58,818 nt of DNA. It comes from Burkholderiaceae bacterium. Its GTDB lineage: Bacteria > Pseudomonadota > Gammaproteobacteria > Burkholderiales > Burkholderiaceae. Made by a program: the position numbers and the translations under genes. The notes beneath the pieces are model-generated. The model was not told where the DNA came from. It worked only from the letters and a program-made list of their open reading frames with translations, and did not search any database. The stretch's first letter is position 1. The number at the start of each line of letters is the position of its first letter. Location of the stretch: assembly GCA_947452535.1 (NCBI GenBank), contig CANGCM010000008.1, forward strand, positions 1-58,818, in the 5' to 3' direction. Below, one piece after another: positions 30,847 through 39,378 of the stretch.

Positions 30847-31674
30847 ATGAACGATATCAACACCGCTTTTCTCAAGCCGCAATCGATGCCGGATGTGCAA
30901 TCTTCGCATGATGAGCGTGCACTGCCAATTGAGCGGGTAGGTATTCGGGGCTTGCGTCATCCTCTGATTATCCGAACGAAGACGGGCGATATGCCAGCCG
31001 TTGGTAATTTTGAGATGGATGTGGCTTTGCCTGGTCATATTAAGGGTACGCACATGTCTCGCTTCATTGCGCTCCTACAACAGCACAATGAACCCATTGA
31101 TAGCGCTTCCGTTGTGGCAATGGTGCGCGAGATGTTGCCTCTGCTCAATGCTACTGAAGGCCGTATTCAATTTACTTATACGCATTTCGTTAAAAAAGCA
31201 GCACCAGTATCTGGCGTAGAAAGCTTGATGGATTACGAAGTTACTTGGATGGCCAAGGCCAAACAGAACGCAGCGGGCGCAATTGATGTTGAACTCAATC
31301 TGCGTGCCTTAGTTCCAGTAATGAGTTTATGTCCTTGCTCAAAAGAAATCTCTGAGTACGGTGCACACAATCAACGCTCGCATGTCACGATGTCGGTGGA
31401 GTTAGATTCCAATACCAAGATGACGGTAGAAGACTTGGTTACAGCCGCTGAGAGCCAAGCCTCTAGTGAGTTGTGGGGCTTACTGAAGCGCCCCGATGAG
31501 AAGTGGGTTACCGAGCGTGCTTACGATAATCCCAAGTTTGTAGAAGACTTAGTACGTGATGTCGCTGGTCAGCTTAAAGAAGATCAGCGCATTCTGTCAT
31601 TAGTGGTTGAGGCTGAGAATTTTGAGTCTATTCACAATCACAGCGCTTACGCCAAAATTAGTCTCGCAAAGTAA
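30847..31674 (+). CDS. folE2: GTP cyclohydrolase FolE2 (type IB)
   Basis: FolE2 converts GTP to 7,8-dihydroneopterin triphosphate for folate or queuosine precursors and works with metals other than zinc. The 275-aa protein has the conserved catalytic Cys in VPVMSLCPCSKEISEYGAHN near residue 155 and NQRSHVT after it. The frame could start at a TTG at 30829, but the ATG at 30847 gives the normal N-terminus. It closes the xseB-ispA-dxs-folE2 run, 25 bp after dxs, and is convergent with tsaD. Confidence 0.94.
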   Translation: MNDINTAFLKPQSMPDVQSSHDERALPIERVGIRGLRHPLIIRTKTGDMPAVGNFEMDVALPGHIKGTHMSRFIALLQQHNEPIDSASVVAMVREMLPLLNATEGRIQFTYTHFVKKAAPVSGVESLMDYEVTWMAKAKQNAAGAIDVELNLRALVPVMSLCPCSKEISEYGAHNQRSHVTMSVELDSNTKMTVEDLVTAAESQASSELWGLLKRPDEKWVTERAYDNPKFVEDLVRDVAGQLKEDQRILSLVVEAENFESIHNHSAYAKISLAK

Positions 31675-31692
31675 AACAAAATCGAGCGGTAC

Positions 31693-32766
31693 TTAAGCGA
31701 GATTATTGCTCGCTAAATCCCAACGGGGTTTGATATCAAATGCGCCAGAAGTGCTTGAGCCATTATTCTTTTCCAACAAGCGTAGTGCTCCAGCAAAAGC
31801 AATCATCACACCATTATCAGTACAAAGATCTACTGGTGGATAGTGCACTTCAAAGCGATTCTTCTTGGCGCTACTGTTTAAAGCTGTGCGTAGTTGGAGA
31901 TTCGCACCCACTCCACCGGCAAGTACTAAATGTTTACAGCCAGTTTGTTTGAGCGCTTTTTCTGATTTACTGACCAACACAGCCACTAGTGAATCTATAA
32001 AGCTATGCGCTAAATCCGCCTGAAATCTTGCAATCTCAGTGGCATCCGTACTGCCTAGTACCTCAAATTTCTTCACTTGGTTCAAAACAGCTGTTTTGAG
32101 TCCAGAGAAAGAAAAATCTAGATCCCCTGAGTGCAACATTGGCTTGGGTAGGTCAAACCGCCCAGATTGTCCTTTTTCTGCCAATTTAGAGATCGCAGCG
32201 CCGCCAGGGTAGTCTAGGCCCAACAATTTGGCAGTTTTGTCGAAGGCTTCGCCAGCGGCGTCATCCAGGGTCTCGCCTAAAAGTTGGTACTTACCAACCC
32301 CGCTCACCAGCATCAACTGGGTATGTCCGCCCGAGACTAGAAGTGCAACAAATGGAAACTCTGGCACAGAAGTCCCTAAAAGCGGGGAAAGCAGGTGTCC
32401 TTCAAGGTGATGCACTCCAATCGAGGGCAAATTGAGGCCTTGGGCAAGGGATTTAGCAAAAGCACTGCCCACAAGTAGGGCGCCAGCCAAGCCGGGGCCC
32501 TCGGTGTAGGCTACAGCATCAATATCCTTTAATTGGAGTTTGGCCTCGTGCAAGGCCTCGTCTAGGAGGGGTAAAACCCGCCGAATATGGTCTCTAGAGG
32601 CTAGCTCTGGGACTACGCCCCCATAATCCCGATGCATGGCAATTTGGGAGTGTAGGGCCTGCCCTAGGATGCCCTGATGGGCTGGGGCGCGGTTTTCCCA
32701 GGGGCTGCTGTTGTATAAAGCCACGCCGGTTTCGTCACAAGAGGTTTCTATGCCTAAAACAATCAT
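31693..32766 (-). CDS. tsaD: tRNA threonylcarbamoyladenosine transferase TsaD
   Basis: TsaD, with TsaB and TsaE, adds threonylcarbamoyl to A37 of ANN-decoding tRNAs. The 357-aa protein begins [17 protein letters not shown], has the iron-binding [12 protein letters not shown] (HxxxH) near residue 122, [12 protein letters not shown], and the late [12 protein letters not shown] block. Length is near the family norm of 335-345 with a slight C-terminal tail. It is divergent from rpsU with 77 bp between, the standard tsaD/rpsU arrangement. Confidence 0.96.
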   Translation of the reverse strand: MIVLGIETSCDETGVALYNSSPWENRAPAHQGILGQALHSQIAMHRDYGGVVPELASRDHIRRVLPLLDEALHEAKLQLKDIDAVAYTEGPGLAGALLVGSAFAKSLAQGLNLPSIGVHHLEGHLLSPLLGTSVPEFPFVALLVSGGHTQLMLVSGVGKYQLLGETLDDAAGEAFDKTAKLLGLDYPGGAAISKLAEKGQSGRFDLPKPMLHSGDLDFSFSGLKTAVLNQVKKFEVLGSTDATEIARFQADLAHSFIDSLVAVLVSKSEKALKQTGCKHLVLAGGVGANLQLRTALNSSAKKNRFEVHYPPVDLCTDNGVMIAFAGALRLLEKNNGSSTSGAFDIKPRWDLASNNLA

Positions 32767-32843
32767 TTTTTGCTTGGTCGTGCTAGAATCGCATTTCAGT
32801 TAATTTATCGATATTTTTTCGAGCATATACGAGTTAAACAAGT

Positions 32844-33056
32844 ATGACTACAGTCCGCCTCCGTGAGAACGAACCATTTGAAGTGGCATTGCGCCGTTTC
32901 AAGCGCACCATTGAAAAAAATGGTCTATTGACCGACTTGCGTGCCCGCGAGTTTTACGAGAAGCCAACAGCTGAACGTAAGCGTAAGAAGGCAGCTGCCG
33001 CTAAACGCCATTACAAGCGTATTCGCAGCCAGATGTTGCCTAAAAAGCTCTACTAA
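32844..33056 (+). CDS. rpsU: 30S ribosomal protein S21
   Basis: S21 is a small-subunit protein involved in initiation. The 70-aa sequence [20 protein letters not shown] and the basic tail [15 protein letters not shown] are diagnostic. It heads the macromolecular synthesis gene group rpsU-yqeY-dnaG-rpoD. A TAGAAT at 32784-32789 may be its -10. An intrinsic terminator follows, so most transcripts may end after rpsU. Confidence 0.96.
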   Translation: MTTVRLRENEPFEVALRRFKRTIEKNGLLTDLRAREFYEKPTAERKRKKAAAAKRHYKRIRSQMLPKKLY

Positions 33057-33091
33057 TCGAATTTAAGAGCTCTCCTCACCGAGAAGCTTTG

Positions 33092-33128
33092 AAAACCCGC
33101 TGACGGTGAAACGCAGCGGGTTTTTGCT
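33092..33128 (+). terminator. Rho-independent terminator/attenuator after rpsU
   Basis: The arms AAAACCCGCTG (33092-33102) and CAGCGGGTTTT (33114-33124) form an 11-bp stem with an 11-nt loop, followed by T-rich sequence. It separates rpsU from yqeY-dnaG and probably sets the different expression of a ribosomal protein and primase. Confidence 0.88.
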
Positions 33129-33199
33129 TTTTAAGTGATTCATAAAAAGCCAATACACTAAAGATCAAATCAGCATCAAACCTATGAGGAGTTAATTTC

Positions 33200-33646
33200 A
33201 TGAGCCTTAAAGATCAAATCACCGAAGATATGAAAAATGCCATGCGCGCAAAAGAAGTCGCACGTTTGGGAACGATCCGTCTTTTGCTGGCAGCAATCAA
33301 GCAGCGTGAAGTTGATGAGCGCATTGTGATGGATGATGCTAGCGTAATTGCTACCGTTGAAAAGATGATCAAGCAACGTAAGGACTCGATCTCTCAATTT
33401 GAAAAAGCCAGTCGTGATGACTTGGTGGCGATCGAAGCAGCTGAGATAGTGATCCTACAAGGCTATCTACCAGCCCAGTTATCTGATGCTGAAGTGCAGG
33501 CGGCAGTCGCTGCCGCGGTAGCATCAACTGGTGCCGCTGGTCCGCAAGATATGGGCAAAGTCATTGGTGTTCTGAAAGGTCAACTCGCTGGTAAGGCCGA
33601 TATGGGCAAAGTATCTGGCTTGGTAAAAGCCGCTCTTGCTAAATAA
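33200..33646 (+). CDS. yqeY: GatB/YqeY domain protein
   Basis: This 148-aa protein consists of a single YqeY domain, related to the tRNA-binding tail of GatB amidotransferase subunits. The starting block LKDQITEDMKNAMRAKEVAR and the closing GKADMGKVSGLVKAAL are typical. Members sit between rpsU and dnaG in many proteobacteria. A role in tRNA-dependent amidation is inferred from homology only. AGGAG lies about nine nt before the ATG. Confidence 0.92.
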   Translation: MSLKDQITEDMKNAMRAKEVARLGTIRLLLAAIKQREVDERIVMDDASVIATVEKMIKQRKDSISQFEKASRDDLVAIEAAEIVILQGYLPAQLSDAEVQAAVAAAVASTGAAGPQDMGKVIGVLKGQLAGKADMGKVSGLVKAALAK

Positions 33647-33675
33647 ACTACTAAGCTAAGCCTAATCAATTACTG

Positions 33676-35637
33676 ATGGCTCTCATACCTCAATCCTTCA
33701 TTGCTGATTTATTAAATCGGGTCGACATCGTTGATGTGGTTGGGCAACATGTGAAGTTAAAAAAAGCGGGCGCGAACTATCAAGGTTTGTGCCCCTTCCA
33801 CTCCGAGAAGTCTCCATCATTTTCGGTGTCGCCTACAAAGCAGTTTTATCACTGCTTTGGTTGTGGAGCCCATGGCTCTGCGATTAGCTTTCTCATGGAG
33901 TATTCCGGGCTTGGTTATGTCGATGCGATTGAGGATTTAGCCCGATCTGCGGGTTTAGATGTGCCGCGAGAAGAACGTACTGCCAATGATGTTGCACGCC
34001 AACAGCAAACCATGGCTTTAAGTGAAGTCATGAGTGCAGCAGCAGATTGGTATCGTCAGCAACTCAAAATAGCACCCCGTGCTGTGGAATATCTCAAGGG
34101 TCGTGGGCTGACGGGTGAGATCGCTAAGCGTTATGCCCTAGGTTATGCGCCGGATGGTTGGCAAGGACTAGAAGCAGTCTTTGGAACTTATGCCAATGAC
34201 GAAGTTGCTAAAACTTTATTAGAGGGTGGCTTACTGATTCAGAGTGAGCCTAGTGGTGACAATCAAACTGCAAACCAAACAACCCGGCGCTACGATCGTT
34301 TTCGTGATCGCATTATGTTTCCGATTCGTAATCCCAAAGGCCAGACTATTGGCTTTGGTGGACGTATTCTGGATCAGGGTGAGCCAAAGTATTTAAATTC
34401 CCCTGAGACGCCCCTGTTCTCCAAAGGTAATACGCTTTACGGATTATTCGAGGCGAGACAAGCGATTCGCTCTCAAGAGTATGTGCTGGTGTGCGAGGGC
34501 TATATGGATGTCGTTGCACTCGCGCAATTGGGGTTCCCAAATGCAGTGGCAACATTAGGAACTGCTTGTACTGCAAATCACGTACGGATGTTGTTGCGTC
34601 AAACTGATCGCGTCGTATTTTCATTTGATGGTGATGCTGCAGGTCAGCGCGCAGCACAACGCGCATTAGAAGCTTGTCTACCATTAATGTCTGATGACAA
34701 AGAAATTCGCTTCCTATTTTTACCAACAGAACATGACCCTGATAGTTATGTTCGTGCTTATGGCGCACCAGCCTTTGAGAAGGTAATTAAAGAGGCGATG
34801 TCGATTTCTAGCTTCTTCTTCAAGATTGTGAGTCAAGAGCATGAGCTCACCACCCCTGAGGGTAGGGCTCAAACCCATCACGCTGCAAAGCCCTTATTAC
34901 TATCAATGCCACCGATTGCTTTGCGTACGCAAATTTTGCGTGAGTTAGCGATTCGGACAAACTCTACGCCCGCTGAATTAGAGTCCTTTTGTGGTTTAAC
35001 TGTAGCTCCTGTCCAATTACAGCAGGGCTCTTATGGAAATACCAATCAGCGCGCACCGAACTTTGTGCAGGCCAACAGCGGCAATAGAGCCCAGGGCGCA
35101 CCTTGGCAAACATCCAAAGGTTCCGCCAAGAGAGTAGCAACGCAAAATATTGCGCCCCCTCAGGCTCCAACAGATTTAGCGGAGCAGATGTTGCGAGTCT
35201 TGATTCAATTTCCGCACCTAGGAAAAGCATTGGATCCGAATAAGCGGGCCCTTGCTTTGCAAGCATCTGAATTACGATCTGCAAAAGCATTGGAGTTAAT
35301 GAAAGACTTACTAGCGCAGTGTGATTTAGTTGAGTTGATCCCAGGAGAGAATGGCAAACCTCCAGCTGTGGGTGCAGGGGCTTTTGCTTTATTCCAAGAG
35401 CAGCTCTCCCGAAGTGAGCTGGCCCCACTCTATGAAGTGCTAAGAAAGCGGGTCATGGGTTCTGATTTGGAGATCGAAGGGGCAATTGCAGATCTGGATG
35501 GCGCCTTCAAAAAACTCGAGTTGACCCACCTTAAGACAGAGATGACAGGGATTGCTCAAAAGATCGCCAATAGCACTGCTACAGAGCAAGATCGAGCCCG
35601 CTATCGTGAGCTGGGCGAAAGATTGAAGTTCTCTTAA
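33676..35637 (+). CDS. dnaG: DNA primase
   Basis: DnaG makes RNA primers for replication. The 653-aa protein has the N-terminal CHC2 zinc finger (LCPFHSEKSPSF then YHCFGCGAHG, about residues 38-65), the catalytic core with the TOPRIM motifs VLVCEGYMDVVAL near 275 and VVFSFDGDAAGQRAA near 315, and a C-terminal helicase-interacting region. A variable low-complexity linker (about residues 445-500, rich in Gln, Asn and Ala) precedes the C-terminal domain. It lies 29 bp after yqeY. Confidence 0.96.
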   Translation: MALIPQSFIADLLNRVDIVDVVGQHVKLKKAGANYQGLCPFHSEKSPSFSVSPTKQFYHCFGCGAHGSAISFLMEYSGLGYVDAIEDLARSAGLDVPREERTANDVARQQQTMALSEVMSAAADWYRQQLKIAPRAVEYLKGRGLTGEIAKRYALGYAPDGWQGLEAVFGTYANDEVAKTLLEGGLLIQSEPSGDNQTANQTTRRYDRFRDRIMFPIRNPKGQTIGFGGRILDQGEPKYLNSPETPLFSKGNTLYGLFEARQAIRSQEYVLVCEGYMDVVALAQLGFPNAVATLGTACTANHVRMLLRQTDRVVFSFDGDAAGQRAAQRALEACLPLMSDDKEIRFLFLPTEHDPDSYVRAYGAPAFEKVIKEAMSISSFFFKIVSQEHELTTPEGRAQTHHAAKPLLLSMPPIALRTQILRELAIRTNSTPAELESFCGLTVAPVQLQQGSYGNTNQRAPNFVQANSGNRAQGAPWQTSKGSAKRVATQNIAPPQAPTDLAEQMLRVLIQFPHLGKALDPNKRALALQASELRSAKALELMKDLLAQCDLVELIPGENGKPPAVGAGAFALFQEQLSRSELAPLYEVLRKRVMGSDLEIEGAIADLDGAFKKLELTHLKTEMTGIAQKIANSTATEQDRARYRELGERLKFS

Positions 35638-35720
35638 GAATTTTCTGATTTAGCCCTAGAAAAACCCGAAATTAGCCTCATCTTTAGAGTGTGGGCAGGG
35701 GTAAAAAAGTCATAATCGAC

Positions 35721-35726
35721 TATAAT
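35721..35726 (+). promoter_or_regulatory. Candidate rpoD promoter -10
   Basis: A perfect TATAAT lies at 35721-35726 in the 224-bp gap between dnaG and rpoD, giving an rpoD leader of about 130 nt. The -35 position is weak. rpoD could also be reached by readthrough from dnaG. Confidence 0.4.
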
Positions 35727-35861
35727 CCTCTATTCCCAGGAAAAAACCGATTTAATTCAGCCACTTGCGCTTTATTTTGAAGAAATTTTGGGCAAGTGGA
35801 CAACGTGGCTGAAGCTAATCAGTCGAGAACAATCATCAGTAATGTGAGTAAGTGCTAATAA

Positions 35862-38462
35862 ATGCCTAATACCAAGAAAAAACCAGTAGCTAAAGCAACT
35901 AAACCCGCAGCTAAACCAGTAGCGAAATCTAAGGCGCCTGCAAAGCCGGTAGTGAAAGCGAAGACACCAGTTAAACCAGTGAAGGCTCCCGCTAAGGCAG
36001 CAAAGCCGGTAGCGAAAGCGAAGACACCAGCTAAACCAGTGAAGGCTACTGCTAAGGCAGCAAAGCCAGCTGCAAAAGCGAAGACACCAGTTAAACCCGT
36101 TGCGAAATCCAAGGCGCCTACAAAGCCAGTTACCAAGGCGAAGACACCAGCAAAACCAGTGAAGGCTCCTGCTAAGGCAGCAAAGCCAACTGCAAAAGCG
36201 AAGACACCAGTTAAACCCGTTGCGAAATCCAAGGCGCCTACAAAGCCAGTAGCGAAGACTCCTGCTAAAGCAGCTAAGCCAGCTGCAAAAGCGGCGGCTA
36301 AGCCCGAAGCTAAAGCAGAGGTATCTAAAAAAGGTAAAGCTGCTGTTGCTCCTAAAGTTGAGGCTGAAAAGCCAGCTAAGGCCGCTAAAGAGCCTAAGGA
36401 ATCTAAGGGTAAAAAAGCCAAGGCAGTTGAAGTTGAGGGTGTAGCAGCTGATGAAGTGAAAAAGGGTCGTAAGCCAAAGGCTGATGCTCCTGCTGAAGGC
36501 GCTGAACCAGTTTTGACGGATCGTCAAAAAGCCCGTGAGCGTAAGGCAAAAGAAAAGGCACTCTTAAAAGAATTCGCTGCACAGCAATTAGGATCCGAAG
36601 AGCAACAAGAGTTGCGTCGTACTCGTCTGAAGACATTGATCAAGATGGGCAAGTCCAAGGGTTACTTAACTCATGGCGAAATGAATGACGTGATGTCAGA
36701 TGAATTGTCTGATGCCGATGCATTAGAAACGCTGATTAGCCTCTTAAATGACATCAACATTACCGTTTATGAGCAGGCTCCAGATGCTGAAACGCTTTTG
36801 CTGAATGAAAATGCCTCAGCAGCAACGACAGAGGAAGAGGCTGAAGAAGAAGCTGAAGCAGCACTTTCTACAGTGGACTCAGAATTTGGGCGAACAACCG
36901 ATCCAGTACGCATGTACATGCGTGAGATGGGTACCGTTGATCTTTTGACTCGCGAAGGCGAGATCGTCATTGCTAAGAAGATTGAAGCTGGCCTTAAAGA
37001 TATGGTGATGGCCTTGGCTGCTTGCCCTGTCACGATTGGTGAAATTCTGACTAACGTCGATAAGATTACGAGTGGCGAGTTGGAGATTGATCAATTTGTT
37101 GATGGCTTGGTTGATCCTAATGCCGAAGATATCAAGCTTGGGCCTGAAGAGCCAGAAATTGATCCCGATGCAGAAGTGGGTGACGAAGAGGGTGGCGAAG
37201 ATGAAGGTGGTGGCGGTGGTGCAGCTACGGCTAATGCCAAGCAATTGGAAGAGTTAAAGCAGATCTCTTTAGAGAAGTTTGCCATCGTTCGTACGCAGTC
37301 TGACAAGATGCGCCGTGCTTTTGATAAAGAAGGATATAACTGTCCAGCGTATATCAAGGCACAAGAAGCCATTCGTGGGGAGTTGCTTGGTTTCCGCTTG
37401 ACTGCCAAGAGTGTTGAGAAATTATGCGACACCATGCGCTCACAAGTTGACCAAGTCTGGAAACTGGAACGCGGTATTGTGAGTTTATTGGTTGATAAGG
37501 TTGGCGTGAACCGTGGCGAAGTCTTGAAAGACTTCCCAAAGATGTCGATGAACTTAGAGTGGACAAACAAATTACTCAAAGAAAACAAGCCATACACAGC
37601 CCTATTGCAACGTAACGTTCCGGCGATTCAAGAACTTCAACAGAAGTTGATTGATATTCAAACTCGCGTTGTGTTGCCACTTCTGGAATTAAAAGAAGTG
37701 AACAAGCAAATGATCGCAGGCGAGAAGCGTGCGCGTGAAGCAAAGCGTGAAATGACTGTTGCCAACTTACGTTTGGTTATCTCGATTGCTAAGAAATACA
37801 CGAACCGTGGTTTACAGTTTTTAGATCTGATTCAAGAGGGTAATATTGGTTTGATGAAGGCGGTAGATAAGTTTGAATACCGTCGTGGTTATAAGTTTTC
37901 TACTTATGCAACTTGGTGGATCCGTCAGGCGATTACTCGCTCGATTGCTGACCAGGCACGTACGATCCGTATCCCAGTTCATATGATTGAGACAATCAAC
38001 AAGATGAACCGTATTAGCCGTCAAATCTTGCAAGAAACTGGTCATGAGCCAGATGCTGCAACTCTAGCCCTCAAGATGGAAATTCCTGAGGACAAGATTC
38101 GTAAGATTATGAAGATTGCTAAAGAGCCAATCTCGATGGAAACACCCATTGGCGATGATGCAGACTCCAATTTAGGTGACTTCATTGAAGACAGCAATAC
38201 CTTGGCTCCAGCAGAAGCGGCATTACATGAATCGATGCGTGATGTAGTGAAGGATGTTCTTGATTCATTAACACCACGTGAAGCAAAAGTATTGCGTATG
38301 CGCTTCGGTGTTGAGATGAGTACAGACCACACTCTCGAAGAGGTAGGCAAACAGTTTGATGTCACACGTGAGCGTATTCGACAGATCGAAGCCAAGGCCC
38401 TGAGAAAAATGCGTCATCCAAGCCGTAGCGACAAACTTAAGACCTTCCTCGAAGAGGATTGA
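35862..38462 (+). CDS. rpoD: RNA polymerase sigma-70 factor with long Lys/Ala/Pro tail
   Basis: This is the primary sigma factor at 866 aa, far longer than E. coli RpoD (613). Roughly the first 200 residues are a repetitive, basic Lys-Ala-Pro tail like histone H1 or AlgP tails. Region 1.1 follows near 248-305, region 1.2 at 343 ([14 protein letters not shown]), an acidic non-conserved segment with a Gly/Glu run near 430-455, regions 2.1-2.4 from about 630 ([34 protein letters not shown]), and region 4.2 near 815 ([20 protein letters not shown]). The functional core is complete. Long tails are common in Burkholderiales RpoD, but here it is built from tandem DNA repeats. Confidence 0.97.
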   Translation: MPNTKKKPVAKATKPAAKPVAKSKAPAKPVVKAKTPVKPVKAPAKAAKPVAKAKTPAKPVKATAKAAKPAAKAKTPVKPVAKSKAPTKPVTKAKTPAKPVKAPAKAAKPTAKAKTPVKPVAKSKAPTKPVAKTPAKAAKPAAKAAAKPEAKAEVSKKGKAAVAPKVEAEKPAKAAKEPKESKGKKAKAVEVEGVAADEVKKGRKPKADAPAEGAEPVLTDRQKARERKAKEKALLKEFAAQQLGSEEQQELRRTRLKTLIKMGKSKGYLTHGEMNDVMSDELSDADALETLISLLNDINITVYEQAPDAETLLLNENASAATTEEEAEEEAEAALSTVDSEFGRTTDPVRMYMREMGTVDLLTREGEIVIAKKIEAGLKDMVMALAACPVTIGEILTNVDKITSGELEIDQFVDGLVDPNAEDIKLGPEEPEIDPDAEVGDEEGGEDEGGGGGAATANAKQLEELKQISLEKFAIVRTQSDKMRRAFDKEGYNCPAYIKAQEAIRGELLGFRLTAKSVEKLCDTMRSQVDQVWKLERGIVSLLVDKVGVNRGEVLKDFPKMSMNLEWTNKLLKENKPYTALLQRNVPAIQELQQKLIDIQTRVVLPLLELKEVNKQMIAGEKRAREAKREMTVANLRLVISIAKKYTNRGLQFLDLIQEGNIGLMKAVDKFEYRRGYKFSTYATWWIRQAITRSIADQARTIRIPVHMIETINKMNRISRQILQETGHEPDAATLALKMEIPEDKIRKIMKIAKEPISMETPIGDDADSNLGDFIEDSNTLAPAEAALHESMRDVVKDVLDSLTPREAKVLRMRFGVEMSTDHTLEEVGKQFDVTRERIRQIEAKALRKMRHPSRSDKLKTFLEED
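35941..36240 (+). repeat. Five tandem 60-bp repeats inside rpoD
   Basis: Units begin at 35941, 36001, 36061, 36121 and 36181, each encoding about 20 residues of the type KPVxKAKTPxKPV. Two subtypes alternate in the last four (A-B-A-B), so the longer period is 120 bp. The B units at 36061-36120 and 36181-36240 differ at a single base (36069/36189). Partial units flank the block on both sides. This near-identity predicts slippage or unequal recombination and length variation between strains. Confidence 0.9.
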
Positions 38463-38479
38463 TGGCCTCTTAGTTGAAT

Positions 38480-38512
38480 ATCGTGAATCCTTTATATAAA
38501 AGGGTTCACGAT
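38480..38512. terminator. Long stem-loop shared by rpoD and vapC 3' ends
   Basis: A 14-bp stem with one G-T pair and a five-nt loop spans 38480-38512 (outer arms ATCGTGAA / TTCACGAT). It lies 17 bp past the rpoD stop and contains the last codons and stop of the convergent toxin gene. There is no strong T tract on either side, so intrinsic termination is uncertain; mRNA 3'-end protection is an alternative. Confidence 0.5.
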
Positions 38513-38896
38513 TTGTAGTCGCTTATCGATGATTTGTCGATGCTGCATATCCTCTGAGTACAGCCTCTCGCAACCTGCCTGTAATGCTGAGGCAATAATC
38601 ATTGCATCGTAGTGTTGATACCCGTATCGCCTAGAGACCATTAATCCAGTGTCAAAGGTTTCTAGATCAATTGCTCTCACACTGAATGTAGATTTAAATA
38701 AGTCTAAAAACTCATCTAGCTCCGTATTAGATATTTTTATTTTTCTAAGGCTAGCGAATGTAAATTCATTGAGAACTTGAACACTAATCACATTAGACTG
38801 TTGAAGATTTTGGCTTATCCAATCTGCTTTGTTATTGTCGGACGAAAGTAGGTATAGCAGGGTGTTAGTGTCAAAAAATATTTTCTTAGCGTTCAT
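38492..38896 (-). CDS. PIN-domain toxin, VapC-like
   Basis: This 134-aa PIN-domain protein is presumably a ribonuclease toxin of a type II toxin-antitoxin pair. The acidic metal-binding residues are visible: Asp in KIFFDTNTLL (residue 9), Glu in VLNEFTFASL near 43, Asp in QHYDAMIIASAL near 96, and Asp in LYSEDMQH near 115. Its start overlaps the antitoxin gene by 11 bp. VapC enzymes usually cut initiator tRNA or 23S rRNA; the target here is unknown. The gene sits between rpoD and a tRNA gene, a typical accessory position. Confidence 0.86.
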   Translation of the reverse strand: MNAKKIFFDTNTLLYLLSSDNNKADWISQNLQQSNVISVQVLNEFTFASLRKIKISNTELDEFLDLFKSTFSVRAIDLETFDTGLMVSRRYGYQHYDAMIIASALQAGCERLYSEDMQHRQIIDKRLQIVNPFI

Positions 38897-39116
38897 TCAG
38901 ATCGGATCTATCAAAGTGAAAATCAGCAGGCATACGTCCACGGAATTTTCTCAGACCTTCGATCCTATCCTGTAGAGAAGGTTTCTTTCTAATCTGAAAA
39001 TGTTTTTTATCGGCGACATGAACTTCAATATCGTCACCCTCCTTTAGCTCTAAAAACTCAATTACTTGAGCGGGTAAACGAATGGCAAGACTATTGCCCC
39101 ATTTGGATACGATCAT
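38886..39116 (-). CDS. AbrB/MazE-fold antitoxin
   Basis: This 76-aa antitoxin has the N-terminal SpoVT/AbrB swapped-hairpin DNA-binding domain (VSKWGNSLAIRLPAQVIEFL then LKEGDDIEVHV) and a C-terminal acidic/basic tail that would bind the toxin. A GTG at 39125 is in frame, but the ATG at 39116 has GAGGTGA five nt upstream and is preferred. A palindrome lies just upstream and is the likely autoregulatory operator. Confidence 0.86.
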   Translation of the reverse strand: MIVSKWGNSLAIRLPAQVIEFLELKEGDDIEVHVADKKHFQIRKKPSLQDRIEGLRKFRGRMPADFHFDRSDLNER

Positions 39117-39132
39117 GATCTTCACCTCACTA

Positions 39133-39158
39133 AGATATACATATATTAATGTATATCT
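39133..39158. promoter_or_regulatory. Perfect palindromic operator of the toxin-antitoxin pair
   Basis: AGATATACAT (39133-39142) and ATGTATATCT (39149-39158) are exact inverted copies with a six-nt AT spacer. The element lies 17-42 bp upstream of the antitoxin ATG and overlaps the promoter position. AbrB-fold antitoxins bind such palindromes to repress their own operon, so this is the predicted operator. Confidence 0.65.
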
Positions 39159-39173
39159 ATTTTATGCGAAATA

Positions 39174-39201
39174 TTTACACTGCAGACCCTTCAATTACAA
39201 T
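39174..39201 (+). promoter_or_regulatory. Promoter of the tRNA-Ile2 gene
   Basis: TTTACA (39174-39179) and TACAAT (39196-39201) are separated by 16 nt and end nine nt before the mature tRNA 5' end. This gives a very short 5' leader. Confidence 0.5.
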
Positions 39202-39210
39202 ATTGACATA

Positions 39211-39287
39211 GGGCCCATAGCTCAGTTGGTTAGAGCAGAGGACTCATAATCCTTTGGTCCCAGGTTCAAGTCCTGGTGGGCCCACCA
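39211..39287 (+). tRNA. tRNA with CAT anticodon, most likely tRNA-Ile2
   Basis: A complete 77-nt cloverleaf with encoded CCA: acceptor GGGCCCA/TGGGCCC, D stem GCTC/GAGC, anticodon stem GAGGA/TCCTT, loop CTCATAA, T stem CCAGG/CCTGG. The anticodon CAT (39245-39247) could be Met or the lysidine-modified Ile2 that reads AUA. C4-G69 and C5-G68 in the acceptor stem and a G27-U43 pair are shared with E. coli tRNA-Ile2 and absent from elongator tRNA-Met, so Ile2 is favoured. tilS, which makes lysidine, is not in the window. Confidence 0.93.
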
Positions 39288-39378
39288 GAAATAAGGTCTA
39301 TTTGTTCTTTTTTGAGGACCTATAACTCAAGGCGTAGGCATGGCAGGTCTTAAATGCCCTGGGATAGGAATTGAAAAT

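Noticed and set aside
35772..36527. Two long open frames (251 and 188 codons) antisense to the rpoD tail
   Set aside because: They arise from the repetitive Lys/Ala/Pro-coding DNA, which lacks stops on the other strand. The translations are low-complexity and match no family, and there is no ribosome-binding site.
39211..39300. tRNA-Ile2 as an integration site for the downstream genes
   Set aside because: No second copy of the tRNA 3' end was found in the window and no integrase lies nearby. The repeat that brackets the nitrogen genes is unrelated to the tRNA.
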